From Acanthaster planci (Eukaryota > Echinodermata > Asteroidea > Valvatida > Acanthasteridae): a stretch of DNA of 14,857 bases. Numbering within the stretch: the first letter of the stretch is position 1; each line of letters starts with the position of its first letter. Below, piece by piece: positions 1 through 9,119 of the stretch. Where the stretch lies: NCBI RefSeq assembly GCF_001949145.1, contig NW_019091937.1, forward strand, positions 1-14,857, given 5' to 3'. A model generated the notes under the pieces. The model saw only the letters and a list, made by a program, of their open reading frames with translations, was not told where the DNA came from and did no database searches. A program made the position numbers and the translations under genes.

Positions 1-430
1 AAACTAGAAAGGGAAAGGGTGTAGACGAAAATTGATGATTGCGTCATCAGGGGCCAAGTCACATGACATTAAATGTGCACACGAAAAGCCTATCTCTCCT
101 GAAGTACGTCTACTATCGGGTTGAAAATATTCAGATAACTAGAAAAGTAAGGGTTGTACACGAAAATTAACCTCATGCGATGATGGCGTTACGGAGTGGC
201 AAGTTACGTGACATTAAAGGTGCACTTTTAAAGCCCTATATCTCCTGAAGTGCATTTCCCTTCGGGTCGAAACTTTGCAGATACCTGGAAAGGGAAGGGT
301 TATAGACGAAAATTGGCCTCATGTGATGATGACCTCTTCAAGTAGCAAGTAACGTGACATAAGAAGTGCAATTTTAAAGCCCTCTAGCTCCAGGAGTTCC
401 TGTGTGATTGAACTTTCCAGATAGCTGGAC
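1..430 (-). repeat. ~146-bp satellite units, minus orientation
   Basis: Three consecutive units are seen. The degenerate E-box cores are TCACATGA at 59-66, TTACGTGA at 204-211 and TAACGTGA at 350-357, spaced 145 and 146 bp apart. Read on the minus strand, each unit has CACTTCAGGAGATATAG, then a GTGCACCTTTAATGTCAC-like stretch, then a CRE-like site and AAGGGAAGTG-type motifs. This is the same unit as the plus-strand array at 11161-12000, but the E-box and CRE palindromes are eroded here. The array is cut by the window edge. Confidence 0.85.
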
Positions 431-670
431 TAAAAGAATGTAAAAAAATGGATATAAAATTTTAAAGCCCTACCCTTTTTTTCATAAGAAACATGCGAAA
501 TGCGGAAAAGCCTAATGCTCTAGAACAGGCATAAACTTCTCGTTCTGCTCAAATGTCCATTTAATTTGGGCACGTTGTTTCTACACACGACTTTAGTGCT
601 TTTACAACTTTGGATCTTTATCAACTTGTACAAAGGAAGGACCCATATGCATAGATGTGTCTAGAACAAT

Positions 671-760
671 GAGGTCATAATGACGTCATCGAGTGATTTA
701 TTATTGATATTTCAATATTTATTTCAGCCCATTGACTTTGTACACGTATTCAAGGCAACA
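671..760 (-). repeat. AT-rich block with double TGACGTCA, minus copy
   Basis: On the minus strand this reads ACGTGTACAAAGTCAATGGG, then AATAAATATT-like sequence and AATAATAAATCACT, then TGACGTCA (681-688) and an eroded second copy (TGACCTCA). The same block is found in plus orientation at 1476-1556, 9936-10016, 10914-10996, 11082-11160 and 12327-12413. It is part of the composite repeat and is not a gene. Confidence 0.75.
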
Positions 761-989
761 TTTTGGTTGTTCAGCAATATTCAAAATGGAAAGACCTTGA
801 AGCAAAGATAATACTAAAATAATTGCGTCATAATGATGTCATCAAGTGATTTATTACTAAACTTTAAATAGTTAAATATTATGTTATTTTTTAAAATCCA
901 TATAAAATCAACCTTGGCCTCTTGCAACATTTTCTTTGAGGCAAGTGCCACAGTGAAATTGGGTCTTCAATTCATCTCGTGCGGGTCAA

Positions 990-1030
990 ATCACGTGACC
1001 CTTCCGGTCAAAACCGAAGTGGGCTTATTA
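990..1030 (-). promoter_or_regulatory. ETS-like palindrome next to TCACGTGA (composite repeat, minus copy)
   Basis: On the plus strand TCACGTGA lies at 991-998, followed directly by CCCTTCCGGTCAAAACCGAAG. Matching modules are at 9641-9675 and 12069-12104. TTCCGG is the core bound by ETS factors, and TCACGTGA is an E-box bound by USF, MITF and TFEB-type bHLH-Zip factors. Those assignments are family knowledge; binding here is not shown. The module may matter because it is kept in all three copies of an otherwise diverged repeat. Confidence 0.4.
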
Positions 1031-1317
1031 TTTGATAGTGATAATAGGTATCAAGTTGTTTTCAACGGTGTTAGTCTCTTGGGGTATTCCTCAAATCATC
1101 CACTGATGACGTGAAATAATTGTCCAGGGCCCTCTAGCGACAGGTTGAAACTCCTGAAAATGAATTTTTGAAGAGATGTCTATGGCAAAGTTTGTCTGAA
1201 TCGCCTTAAAAGTAATGAAGATGATGACCTTTGCCCAGTTAACACCAGCGTGAAATTTGAGGAAGCTATAATAAAAAGTCCTTTTATTCTTCAATATTCA
1301 GTAAAAAAATCAAACGT

Positions 1318-1610
1318 AACAGGTGTACTTCAGGAGAAATAGGCCTCTGAAATTTGCACCTTAAACGTACAGTGACGATTTTTTTCTTCGACCCTGTCTA
1401 CCCTGAGGAGGACCGAGTGTGGGCCTAATATGTATTGAGTCACATCGAGAACAGGGCCATGTCTTGCTGTTGAAAAACTTGTACAAAAATATGGGAAAAT
1501 ATTAAATATTTCAATTTCCACAATAAATCAGGTGATGACGTCATTATGACGTCATATTTTCCGAAGAGACCTTTGCTATAAGTGTAAAGTTTCGAAGTCA
1601 TTTGACTTTG
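1318..1610 (+). repeat. Plus-oriented fragment of the composite repeat at the inner edge of the left arm
   Basis: The segment opens with GTACTTCAGGAGAAATAGG and TTTGCACCTTAA, the core of the 147-bp satellite in plus orientation. It goes on with GTTGAAAAACTTGTACAAAA, AAATATT and AATAAATC, and ends with two TGACGTCA sites (1536-1543 and 1547-1554). A text of the same order is found at 10840-11040, and its last part resembles 9130-9240. The orientation is opposite to that of 1-1310, so the repeat direction flips near 1311-1318. No coding function is seen. Confidence 0.65.
1536..1554 (+). promoter_or_regulatory. Two TGACGTCA palindromes 11 bp apart
   Basis: TGACGTCA occurs at 1536-1543 and again at 1547-1554. 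This is the consensus cAMP-response element bound by CREB/ATF-type bZIP dimers. The 11-bp step is about one helical turn, so both sites face the same side. The same double site occurs at 12395-12413. Function is inferred only. Confidence 0.4.
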
Positions 1611-1614
1611 TTTA

Positions 1615-1854
1615 ATGCCCAAAGAGGTGACGACAAAAGTGGGGAAAGACCAAGAAGAAAAAAAAAACTCCACAAAAAGCGTTATACAACTAATTAACTT
1701 TGTATCGATGAGCAAAGTACAATGTGGATTCATGTTATTAAATAACATAACAAAGCATTACATACAGGCGAACCCGTTAAACGAAAACTGCAAAATATTG
1801 ACTCTCAAAAACAAATTTTTAGAGAGAGAAATAGAAAAGGTGGACTGTCTCTAG
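1615..1854 (+). pseudogene. Lysine-rich 79-residue open frame of unknown family
   Basis: The frame starts at an ATG and encodes 79 residues. The first 23 are rich in lysine and charged residues (MPKEVTTKVGKDQEEKKNS). A mixed middle follows, and the end is a charged, probably helical stretch (LKNKFLEREIEKVDCL). It begins just where the composite repeat stops and is followed by more coding-like but broken sequence on the same strand (1948-2789). It could therefore be the first part of the same decayed gene. A candidate splice acceptor (polypyrimidine, then CAG at 1945-1947) lies 91 bp after its stop. I do not recognise the family. The composition is AT-rich and partly low in complexity, so a chance frame is a real alternative. 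Confidence 0.25.
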
Positions 1855-1947
1855 AACAAGGAAATAAGAACTTTTTATGTTGTTGGCGTAAGAAAAAGAA
1901 AAACCTAATTAAGAAACATTGTCATATCGCGTTACATTTCATTTCAG

Positions 1948-2789
1948 AAGGATTTAACCGAGAACAATTCTGACGAAGGAACCAATTGTTAAAGATACTC
2001 AATCTTCTGAAGCTTCAGATGATCTCGTTCTCAGTTTCAACAGAAGAATTATGGAAAGGCTGCAAACGAAAAATACCAGTCGAACTTTACAGAGTGGATA
2101 ACGCGTCAGCATCCTTATACCACCGGGATTTTAAGTTGACTTGCTCAAATTTATTTTAAACGCAACTCCTGGCGTAATTTTTAAATTACATTCTAGTGTA
2201 GTTACGATGATGGCAAGGGTTGTAAACCTTGAATTACGCTTGATTCGAGTAGTATGGAAATTGCTAAATTTACTGAAAGGGAGACTCGTGCCTAACGTCA
2301 TCTATAAAGGGGAAAGTAATATAAATTCGTTTACAGGTTTGTATTTACACTGCACAAGCGAGGAGTTGAATGGTGCGGTAATTAGCACAACGGCCAGCCT
2401 TCAGACGTTTTGAAATTCGTTAGCACCAAAGACTCCAGCGAGTGCAGCAAGAGCGCCACGCTCAAAAAAAAATCGTATTTGCGAAATTGAATTGTGTTAG
2501 AAGGCGCTAGTATCTGTGCTCAAGTAGGCTAGTAAAAAGATTGAATATGAATACGATGGAGACGTCTCCCAAGAAATTGTGTTAATTATGTCAAAGCTCA
2601 AAGAGCATAATGAGCTCATAGAGAAAGTTCGATCCAGGGATCCATGAAGCTCCAGGAAATAAAAACAACCCCAACATTGAACTCAAAGTGAAGGAAAAAG
2701 CAAAAATTGTATCTCATGAGAGTTATGTAAAAGGGGAACCAAACCCAGCACTCCTCCATGCACCAAGAAAATCACGTTGGTTGCCTTAG
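1948..2789 (+). pseudogene. Frameshifted remnant of an unrecognised protein-coding gene
   Basis: Several coding-like segments lie on the plus strand in different frames. The segment 1979-2049 reads EPIVKDTQSSEASDD and onward. Frame 2044-2136 includes NEKYQSNFTEWITRQHPYTT. Frame 2141-2413 is a 90-residue open stretch. Frame 2528-2647 includes KKIEYEYDGDVSQEIVLIM and a charged helix (SKLKEHNELIEKVR). Frame 2667-2789 includes NIELKVKEKAKIVSHESYV. Biased, charged, globular-looking composition in successive frames broken by single-base shifts is what an old gene copy looks like. The first segment follows a candidate acceptor at 1946-1947, so an intron-bearing host gene or a multi-exon mobile-element gene are both possible. 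The family is not recognised. Lying inside the spacer of the inverted duplication, it is a candidate internal gene of a large element, but that link is only positional. Confidence 0.4.
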
Positions 2790-3370
2790 TTGATCTTTAA
2801 AAGGTAATTAAAAACTAAAAGGCGGAATCCTTTTTTCTTTAAACCCATCCCTCGCCACTCAAATCCATCTCTAGTGGTGCCAGTTGACCCATTTGACCCA
2901 AAAAGTAGTTTCCCTCCAAAACGTGTTGAGATCGGAGACTAAATAATGAAAAGAAACCGCTAGAAACGTTAGACTTCGACGTAATTTTCTGCCTGTAATA
3001 TGTTGGTAGTTGTAATATGTTATTCCAAGCTGTGGGTGTGGTATTTTTTCCCTAGGTTGCTTAAAATTTTGTCTGTGTATCCTTTCTTTCTTTTTTTTTC
3101 ATTGCAATGCGCTGGTTGTATTTGCTGTTTATATTTTCCGCACTAAACTCAATATAACGTAAAAAGTCGATTCTGCAATTTTTACGACAAAACCGTTTAC
3201 AACGATTATTAGATTGTCATTTTGGCAATCTTTGATGTCTAGTGGTTGGCTCTAAGATCATAATTTCAATACCGAATGATTCCACTCTAGCTCTAGAGTG
3301 ACAGAAAACTCCTTTATAGTTTTTTTCCATTGTGCAAGTTCAGCGGCTCAGCGAGGAACCAAACTTAATC
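2790..3370. other. AT-rich non-coding stretch
   Basis: I see no gene, RNA or strong repeat here. There is a T-run at 3088-3101 (CTTTCTTTCTTTTTTTTTC type), and a short near-palindrome at 3284-3299 (CTCTAGCTCTAGAG type). The stretch separates the plus-strand remnant at 1948-2789 from the minus-strand remnant at 3375-4275, so the two decayed genes converge on it. Confidence 0.4.
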
Positions 3371-3374
3371 TTTT

Positions 3375-4275
3375 CACCCGACGCTTAAGGAGAACCGGTA
3401 GCATTCACTTTTGATATAAGATGATTTTGAATTGTCCAAATATGCTAGAAAATCGTCAAAAACAGAGTTTACAGAAAGTCTTTCAAATCTTCATATCTAA
3501 CCTTTACATATCTTTCCCAATTTCCCTAAGATTTTGTTCTCCTGTAAAGGATACGTAATTTACCATACAGCCATCGGGGTTTTTAAATTGAACATATTCA
3601 GGGATATAATTGTCTTAAAATAACAAGAACTGAGCACACTACCGGGTTCGTTCGTCGGGTTCGTTGATTATTTGCGAGCAGCAATATCTACGTAAGATGT
3701 AACCTCTATGAATAAGAAATAATCTGTGAGGAAAACCTTCAATCATAACGTTGTTGTCTGAGTATAAATAAATATGATGTCGTAAATTCCTTCTGTTATA
3801 CCCAGAGAACCATAAAAATCGCCAACATGTTTCTTGAACATTTCAACCAATAATTTTGAATTTTTATGTTTGTTTGAAAAATTCATGTTTTAGGAGAATA
3901 ATTCTTTCTAGGTTGTAATGATAAGATTGTAATTATATATTACACATTTTATATCACGTAGTTCGTTCATAGCTGTTATTTTTCCTAAGGATTATCAAAT
4001 TTTATTTTCATGAGATAGGTCAGTATTATCCTGAACTTCGACATCGTCTTTTCTTATCTGTTTTCCTCGGGCTTCTATTTCTCGTATGATTTTGTTGATA
4101 CTATAGTATCAGTATCATTATTTACATTTTCTGCATCTAAAGTGTGTTCTATACTTGCATTAAACTCATCAATATTTTTCTTTCAAAAATATTTAATTTC
4201 TCATCTGCTTTATATTTATCATAAAGATGTTTATCATTTTTTTAAGTATTGATCGTGTATCTATTAAGCTACCTT
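3375..4275 (-). pseudogene. Frameshifted minus-strand remnant of an unrecognised AT-rich gene or genes
   Basis: Minus-strand translation gives coding-like stretches broken by frameshifts. Segment 4180-4235 includes DKHLYDKYKADEKLNIFE. Segment 4078-4179 includes NIDEFNASIEHTLDAE and NDTDTIVSTKSYEK before a stop. Frame 3743-3886 is an ATG-started 47-residue frame with MFKKHVGDFYGSLGITEG. Segment 3507-3602 has FKNPDGCMVNYVSFTGEQN. Segments 3471-3497 and 3378-3470 contain RYEDLKDFL and VFDDFLAYLDNSKSSYI. The Asp/Asn/Lys/Tyr-rich make-up fits a gene from an AT-rich mobile element or virus-like element as well as a host gene. I do not recognise any hallmark domain (no DDE, polymerase, ATPase or protease motif), so no family is assigned. 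Stops and shifts within 900 bp show it is not functional as it stands. Confidence 0.35.
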
Positions 4276-4299
4276 ATTATGGGACATCCAGTCACTATT

Positions 4300-4600
4300 A
4301 TACCCTTAAAAAATGACCATTTCAGAGTTTCCTTTTTCTTGGTCGTTTCGCCCTATCGTGAGTGACCGTGACCCATATCACAGCACAAGCGAAGCGAGAA
4401 GCAACATGTAGACACGCACGAGCCCAGCAAGTGTCATAGTTTCACAAGAGCCATCGCTGCATTAACGGATCCCAAGAGGGCGCCTTAAGCGCAAATCCCC
4501 GAGTAGGGGAAAAAAGGAGTACTCGAATAATTGAACTTTTTTCGTTGGTCGTTGGAAAAAAATTCATTGTCGGGGCGGGGTGAGATTCGAGAGGAGCTCT
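4300..4600. other. Non-coding stretch with a GC-richer patch
   Basis: From about 4345 to 4520 the sequence is richer in G and C than either side (GTGACCGTGACCC, GCGAAGCGAGAAGC, GAGGGCGCCTTAAGCGC). It has no open frame of note and no tRNA-like A and B box pair. It may be part of a short interspersed element or a decayed promoter. I cannot assign it. Confidence 0.3.
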
Positions 4601-4607
4601 AGGTTCG

Positions 4608-4740
4608 AAAAAACTGAGTTTTTGATTAGGAGATTTTCATGTGTAATTTTAAATTTTGAATTGTTTTGTATTTTTGATTCGTTTTTAGATTTTTTATTTT
4701 TCGTTTTCGATTTTTGAGAATTGAGTTTTGTTCCAAAAGT
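4608..4740. repeat. T-rich low-complexity tract
   Basis: Irregular iterations of TTTTTGATT, TTTTAGATTTT and TTTCGATTTTTGAG-like words fill about 130 bp, with T far above the other bases. It looks like a degenerate simple repeat. No gene is seen here. Confidence 0.6.
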
Positions 4741-4759
4741 TAGACTGGTTTGTTGGTTC

Positions 4760-5960
4760 CCCTAGATAACACTGTGATGTGATATGCACTTTTAGGTGCC
4801 CTCTAACTCAAAATCAGACTTTTAAGTCAAGCATGTTTTTTACTTTATTTCCTTGATTGTTTTTTCATACCATGTATGTATTATTTCCATTTACATATCT
4901 CCGAAACAAAATGACGCATCAGTGACGTTGTGGACTTTAAAAAGAAAAAAAGGCTCTTCCCAACCGTCTGTCAAACAATCTGGATAAAATTTCAGTCCAC
5001 AATCTCAACAAAATATGCACAAAGTCAGAATTTCTCAGAATATTTCTTCGGATGTAGTCGCGGTTTGTTGAGCCAATGTGGTACTCAGAAAGCAAGAACC
5101 GGATAAAATCTGCAACAAATCTTTGTCGCCCAGAGCATACAAGCGATCGTCAAATTTTTGCAGTCCTGCCGTGATAGCAGTCACATGTGACTGGCATGCA
5201 GTGACTTTCACACTTAACCTACAAGTCGCTTCTTTCATTTTACTTATCAGGCTCATCACTCAGTTTTACCACGGCTCATTCGAAGAAAGGACATATAAAC
5301 AGGTTCTCTTTGAGAAATTTTTATTTACCGACGAAATAAAGAGACTTGCCTCAATCTCCCTAGTAGCATACAGTACCATAAAATCAACCTCTGAAATGCC
5401 TGAATGGCATAAAATGGACAAACTGCAAAAGCAAATGGCATAAAATATGTAACCGTACAAAAATAAATCTGAATACGACGTCTGCTGTGACAAGCATCAA
5501 AGAAAGCTTATTTCTAAGATTTGAAATTCTGTTGCCACCTTTGGCCCTTTTTCCATGAAATGGGATCACATAACAATTTCAAAAAGAACAAATTCCCCAT
5601 CACTCCCTGGGACTGCCCCGGTGAATGTGCCTTCGGAATAATCCAATGCCACGTCTCCATCGCAGCCTACCAAGACAACCTGCGCTGCTACCGGTAGGCT
5701 CACTGAGACCCATGGTAAGGGCAATCCTTCCCAAAGCTTTAGGGGACCACCTACAGTTCTATGCAAGGTTCTGGACAGATGTTTCTTTCAGCTATTCCCT
5801 CGAATTCATGAGTGCCGCTCCATATGATGCAATTTTTCATCCAACTGTAATCCCCTCTGTAGAGATCAAACAGCAAGCATTGCCACACCCTTATCTGATG
5901 ATGAGCCTGGTGGGCGAGGTACCTGTTTGCCATCTTCATATGAGGCCCCCCAGCTCCATG
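4760..5960. other. Stretch with unassigned open frames on both strands, upstream of the DIRS-like remnant
   Basis: Open frames of 61-128 residues occur on both strands here, for example plus 5078-5443 (121 residues, no ATG context of note) and plus 5625-6011, overlapped by minus 5751-6107 (118 residues). None shows a domain I recognise, and which strand, if either, was once coding is not clear. From about 5560 rightward the base composition becomes more GC-rich, matching the retroelement remnant that follows. The 5620-5970 part may therefore be its badly decayed RNase H region. The part before 5560 is AT-rich and may be unrelated. Confidence 0.3.
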
Positions 5961-5969
5961 TACTGTGGT

Positions 5970-6660
5970 TCTTTCAGCCATAATGTGGCCCACATCTTCG
6001 CTGGCAGCTGATGTGGAACTATTTGGATTGACCTCGGCGGAGAATGCTTTAGATGTAGGTGTTCTGCACCAGATTCCGTCACCCAAAGGCCTGGGCGACA
6101 GACGCACCCCAAATGCCTGAGCGACAGATGCCTTCCATATCAGCTTGGAAGGGTTTACTTGCCTACATGCCTTCCCCCGTTATCCCTAATTGCATCAGTT
6201 TTGTCATGATGGAATGGGAATGTTGCCATGTTATTCTCGTTGCTCCATTCTGGCCTCAACAGCCCTGATTCCCCGTCAGTCAGTTCAAGATTACCCAGCA
6301 GAAAACAACTTTTTGCGTCATGGCACGAAGGAACAGGTGTGGCTCGAACCAAGACATCTATAACCACAGTAGCTCGTGTTCGCCAATCCCAAATGACCAA
6401 CTTCTTCTGATGATAAAACCTGAATGTCCTATCACACCTCGTGACATCATGGCGATATATTCTTCAGTGGCGTCCCAGCGGAAGGATATCTAGAGGCCGG
6501 GCAGCATGCTCGAAAAAATGCTACCTGAGCAATGTCTTGCAAAAAGACTTCGATACCATGGCTAGAGAATCCTATCCTCTACACCAAGACCTCAGGGGCC
6601 CTCAGCTACCTCCAGTTCTACCTGCTGGCTTTCTCTTTCTCTCGGAGGGTCCTTGACTCC
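5970..6660 (+). mobile_element. DIRS-like tyrosine-recombinase retrotransposon remnant (RNase H end to recombinase start)
   Basis: Plus-strand words in shifting frames match, in order, the part of DIRS-type polyproteins that joins RNase H to the tyrosine recombinase. SHNVAHIFAGS (about 5976-6011) and then an ELFGLTSAENA word (6015-6047) correspond to the HIFA and VDLFAT..N motifs. FCTRFRHPKAWATDA (6062-6106), SISAWKGLLAYM (about 6134-6169) and CHVILVAPFWPQQP (about 6227-6268) correspond to the very typical WATDALSISW..LLAY and V-L-APFWPRQPWF motifs. SGRISRGRAA (6477-6506) and GPQLPPVLPAGFLFLSEG (about 6600-6653) fit the start of the recombinase core-binding domain. These comparisons are from family knowledge, by eye. 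Frameshifts, stops and a 26-bp duplication make it non-functional. No recombinase catalytic R-H-R-Y box, reverse transcriptase YxDD motif or terminal repeats are seen. A related YR retroelement (Ngaro-like) is the main alternative. Confidence 0.65.
6082..6131 (+). repeat. Imperfect 24-bp tandem duplication within the RNase H tail
   Basis: CCCAAAGGCCTGGGCGACAG at 6082-6101 (running on to 6105) recurs at 6108-6131 as CCCAAATGCCTGAGCGACAG plus four bases. The step is 26 bp and three bases of the 24 differ. The duplication splits the conserved ATDA...SISW motif of the DIRS-like remnant and adds residues there, so it arose after or during decay of the element. Confidence 0.75.
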
Positions 6661-7020
6661 CTAACCCTTTTAAAGGCATTTTTCACTTTCTTCAAAGACA
6701 TTAATCACATTTTTCTCACATTTAGTGCGCCCTCGGAAACCCTCTTCTAGGATAAGATGCTACTCTGCTAAAGTAGCGACTGCTTGAGTAGGATGAACAG
6801 AGTGGACTCCTCCCCAGAGTAGTGTGGGGGGAGTCTGCTAGGGAATTCCTACCCAGCAGTCAGCGCCCGCCCATCTTTCCCACTCAGGCGTAGACCTTGT
6901 TCTCCGATAAGAAGACAAACATGGCGGCGGCACCGTGTCGTAGCACTAGAGGGTGAACTAGTTTTAGCAAATAGCACAAGACGTGAAAGGAAATTTGCTA
7001 AAGGAGTGATTTTTGGGGTA
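6660..7020. other. GC-richer tail after the DIRS-like remnant, with hairpin and YY1-like site
   Basis: No long frame is seen. GACTCCTCCCC (6805-6815) pairs imperfectly with GGGGGGAGTC (6826-6835). AACATGGCGGC at 6918-6928 is one base from the YY1 consensus AAGATGGCGGC. The ATG at 6921 opens an 11-codon frame. The stretch could be the non-coding end of the retroelement or a decayed CpG-rich promoter. I cannot decide between these. Confidence 0.35.
6918..6928 (+). promoter_or_regulatory. YY1-like site overlapping an ATG
   Basis: AACATGGCGGC differs from the known YY1 consensus by one base and overlaps an ATG in good context (A at -3, G at +4). In animals this arrangement often marks the 5' end of a transcript. 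The frame stops after 11 codons unless the GGTGAAC at 6952 serves as a weak splice donor. Function is not shown. Confidence 0.3.
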
Positions 7021-8800
7021 GGTGTTTCCTAGCAGATTACTAAACTTCAAGGAAGTTTTGAACTGAGTAACCTTTAACGTAGTTATGTATAAGATATTTA
7101 GCCGTGAGTGAAGTCTTGAACGTAGAGGAAGGACACAGGGGTTAGAACTTTGTCACTTCAAAATGCTGGATGATCGGGGTCAGACAAATTACATTCCAAA
7201 AAAGTCCAATTGCTGCCTGCACCTTTGTCGGACAAAGGCCTGGTACGAATTTGGCTTAGACTGGCCAATAACATGTTGACCACCACTGGAAAGCTAGGTT
7301 CATAACAAACAAAATGCGCTTCAAAATTTCATCACACGGAGTGATCATAAGATCTCGTGAAATACACTCTTGTATAAATGTCGTAATAAAGATGGTTCAA
7401 ACGACAAAATCATATAAACAACTTGGCTATTTTAATATTCCCAAAATGACTTCCGAAGAAAGCGTTCCTTAAGGGCAGTAACTGCACATGAATATTGCAT
7501 TTAGGGCACACATCCTAAAACAAGCAACTGCAGAAGCATTAAATTTGATGTTATGAGATCAAACCCAGCACCAACAAAACATGGATATTCAATTTCCTTT
7601 ACTTCAGTACATAAAGTTTGAAGGATGCAGATTACCAGCAAATATTTGGGTGGCGATCTAAGGGTACAGAGGGGTTTCGTGGTTGCAAAACAGATCATGC
7701 ATTACGCGCTCGCTGCGGTCTAGCTATGGACATACCAGGCATGGCAGAAAGTGGTAATTGGCCAGGTGTTATGGCCTGGGTAGTTCAAACTCCTTCTGTG
7801 TCCCACCACCATGCCCGAACAGAGTAACTTTGGTAAATTGTGGTCAATTTTTTTTTAATTAAAATTTCCTGAAACCTGATCAGTTAATTTAATTCACATT
7901 CGATGGAACTGTATTTGTTGTGCAGTTTAGCTTTCTTGCGTCACTTGATTTTAGTTTATTTGTAGTGTATTTTTTTAAATTTGTGATATTATGATATATC
8001 TGCCTATACTGCATTCATCTTGGTTGGTGTGACGAATGCATAGAAAACGACTATTCTGCTGAAGATGAAATTGAATGCGCCCCCTTAGAGTTGGGGCATG
8101 TCTTGAGCCATTTTGAAACATTTCGTAGATTAGGTATTAGGGGTCCTTAAGAATTGTTATTTATGCATGTGTTGTAGGTTGTAACGTCTTAGTTAAAACC
8201 CTTAGAGTTCAAGTTTTCAATATATTGCCTTTAGAAAATCTGGCTGCGAATGTATTAAGAATGGAATACCACTTCCCTGATTGTAGTAGGCACACGATGT
8301 AAAAAGCGCTACTTTCTCCAAAAGAGAGTATAACTCACGACTCCTAACTTCCGAGGAAGAAATTTAATGTGGAGTCTTACTAAACAAGGGAACCCATTGA
8401 CCATTCCAACCTTGGCCTGTCGACAGAATTCATGGATGAGCTCAAACTGTAAAATATTTTCCCATTTCCGGTTAATGAGGAAAGACATTTCTCTGATTTT
8501 TTGGGAGAAACTGGTGCTACAAAATAATGTAACTATTTTGCTAAACATAAAAATCTCCAAGAGGTTGTGTCTATAACAAGTTTTACTTCAATATGCCAAA
8601 AACGTAAAAAAATAGTTTGAAGAAATCTGTTATAGATTTGACCAACATTATGCATTAGTATTCAGTATACTGCAACAGATCCTGACACAGAAATGTGTCA
8701 AATTGTCAAAAAACAGTTATTTCATGGCACGACCCGATATCCTTCCCTCGAACGGTTTTGGAACATTTGTTAAAGCCAACGTAAACTGTTAGGTGTACAG
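7020..8800. other. Non-coding, mostly AT-rich stretch without recognised genes
   Basis: I see no protein I recognise, no RNA gene and no tandem repeat. A candidate acceptor (TTTCCTTTACTTCAG ending at 7608) precedes a GC-richer patch (7640-7830) that holds an open frame at 7618-7827 starting from TTG. I could not match that frame to any family. A T-run at 7850-7858 and AT-rich DNA follow. Overlapping frames near 8309-8576 on both strands look like chance. Confidence 0.4.
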
Positions 8801-8809
8801 GGTGTCTAA

Positions 8810-8922
8810 ACGGAAATTTGTTTATTTCTTGGATGTAACTTACTGTTTTGGTAAATGGTAACCATCATCTGTTTCACTATGAAGTTATCTTTCGTATGAC
8901 ACCAAGAAATCCGAATTTCCGT
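8810..8922. repeat. Imperfect inverted repeat, possible short MITE-like or hairpin element
   Basis: The arm at 8810-8832 (ACGGAAATTTG...ATTTCTTGG) is complementary, with a small bulge, to 8902-8922 (CCAAGAAATCCGAATTTCCGT). The loop is about 69 bp. The outer flanks GGTGTCTAAACGG and CCGTCATAATAG do not pair well, and no target-site duplication was identified. It could be a miniature inverted-repeat element or a folded RNA. Confidence 0.5.
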
Positions 8923-9119
8923 CATAATAGAGGACTGAGTACAAAGTGGTGTAATTTAATGTCACAAATGGCTTGGACCCCAATGCTATTTTGATGTTCC
9001 TACTGTCCAGATATTTTTTTAAATTACGTAATGTTTGCTGGAATCTTCAAAATGTGAGATACCCATTTAAAGGCGACGAGAACAACGGCAGAAGTTTCCA
9101 TTGAAAGAAATCGGAGCAT

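Larger units (their letters stand above)
1..1310 (-). repeat. Left arm of large inverted duplication (composite repeat, minus orientation)
   Basis: Read on the minus strand, this segment follows the same order of blocks as 9335-10790 on the plus strand. First comes a block with ACTGGG and CATCATC near 1235. The ETS/E-box block is at 990-1025, the AT-rich TGACGTCA block at 671-760, and TATGCATA at 647-654. Then come a block with GGCTTTTCCGCATTT and a run of the ~146-bp satellite down to position 1. The match is diverged, with many substitutions and small indels, so the duplication is not recent. The arm runs off the left edge, so its true end is not visible. It is the repeat partner of 9335-10790; the two face each other in inverted orientation around an ~8-kb spacer. 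I see no coding capacity here. Minus-strand open frames at 1091-1294 and 1330-1521 are chance frames within repeat sequence. The exact arm boundaries are estimates by eye. Confidence 0.75.

Noticed and set aside
4775-4830. Possible extra minus-oriented satellite fragment (GTGATATGCACTTTTAGGTG)
   Set aside because: Only a few short words are shared with the satellite and the order is lost after 40 bp, so the likeness may be chance.
5751-6107. 118-residue minus-strand open frame
   Set aside because: It lies opposite the plus-strand DIRS-like motifs at 5976-6107, which match family patterns in order. The minus frame matches nothing I know and is best read as their shadow.
7618-7827. 69-residue plus frame after a candidate acceptor at 7608
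   Set aside because: It starts from TTG and shows no recognised domain. The neighbouring frames are equally plausible. The GC-richer composition is of interest but does not support a gene call.
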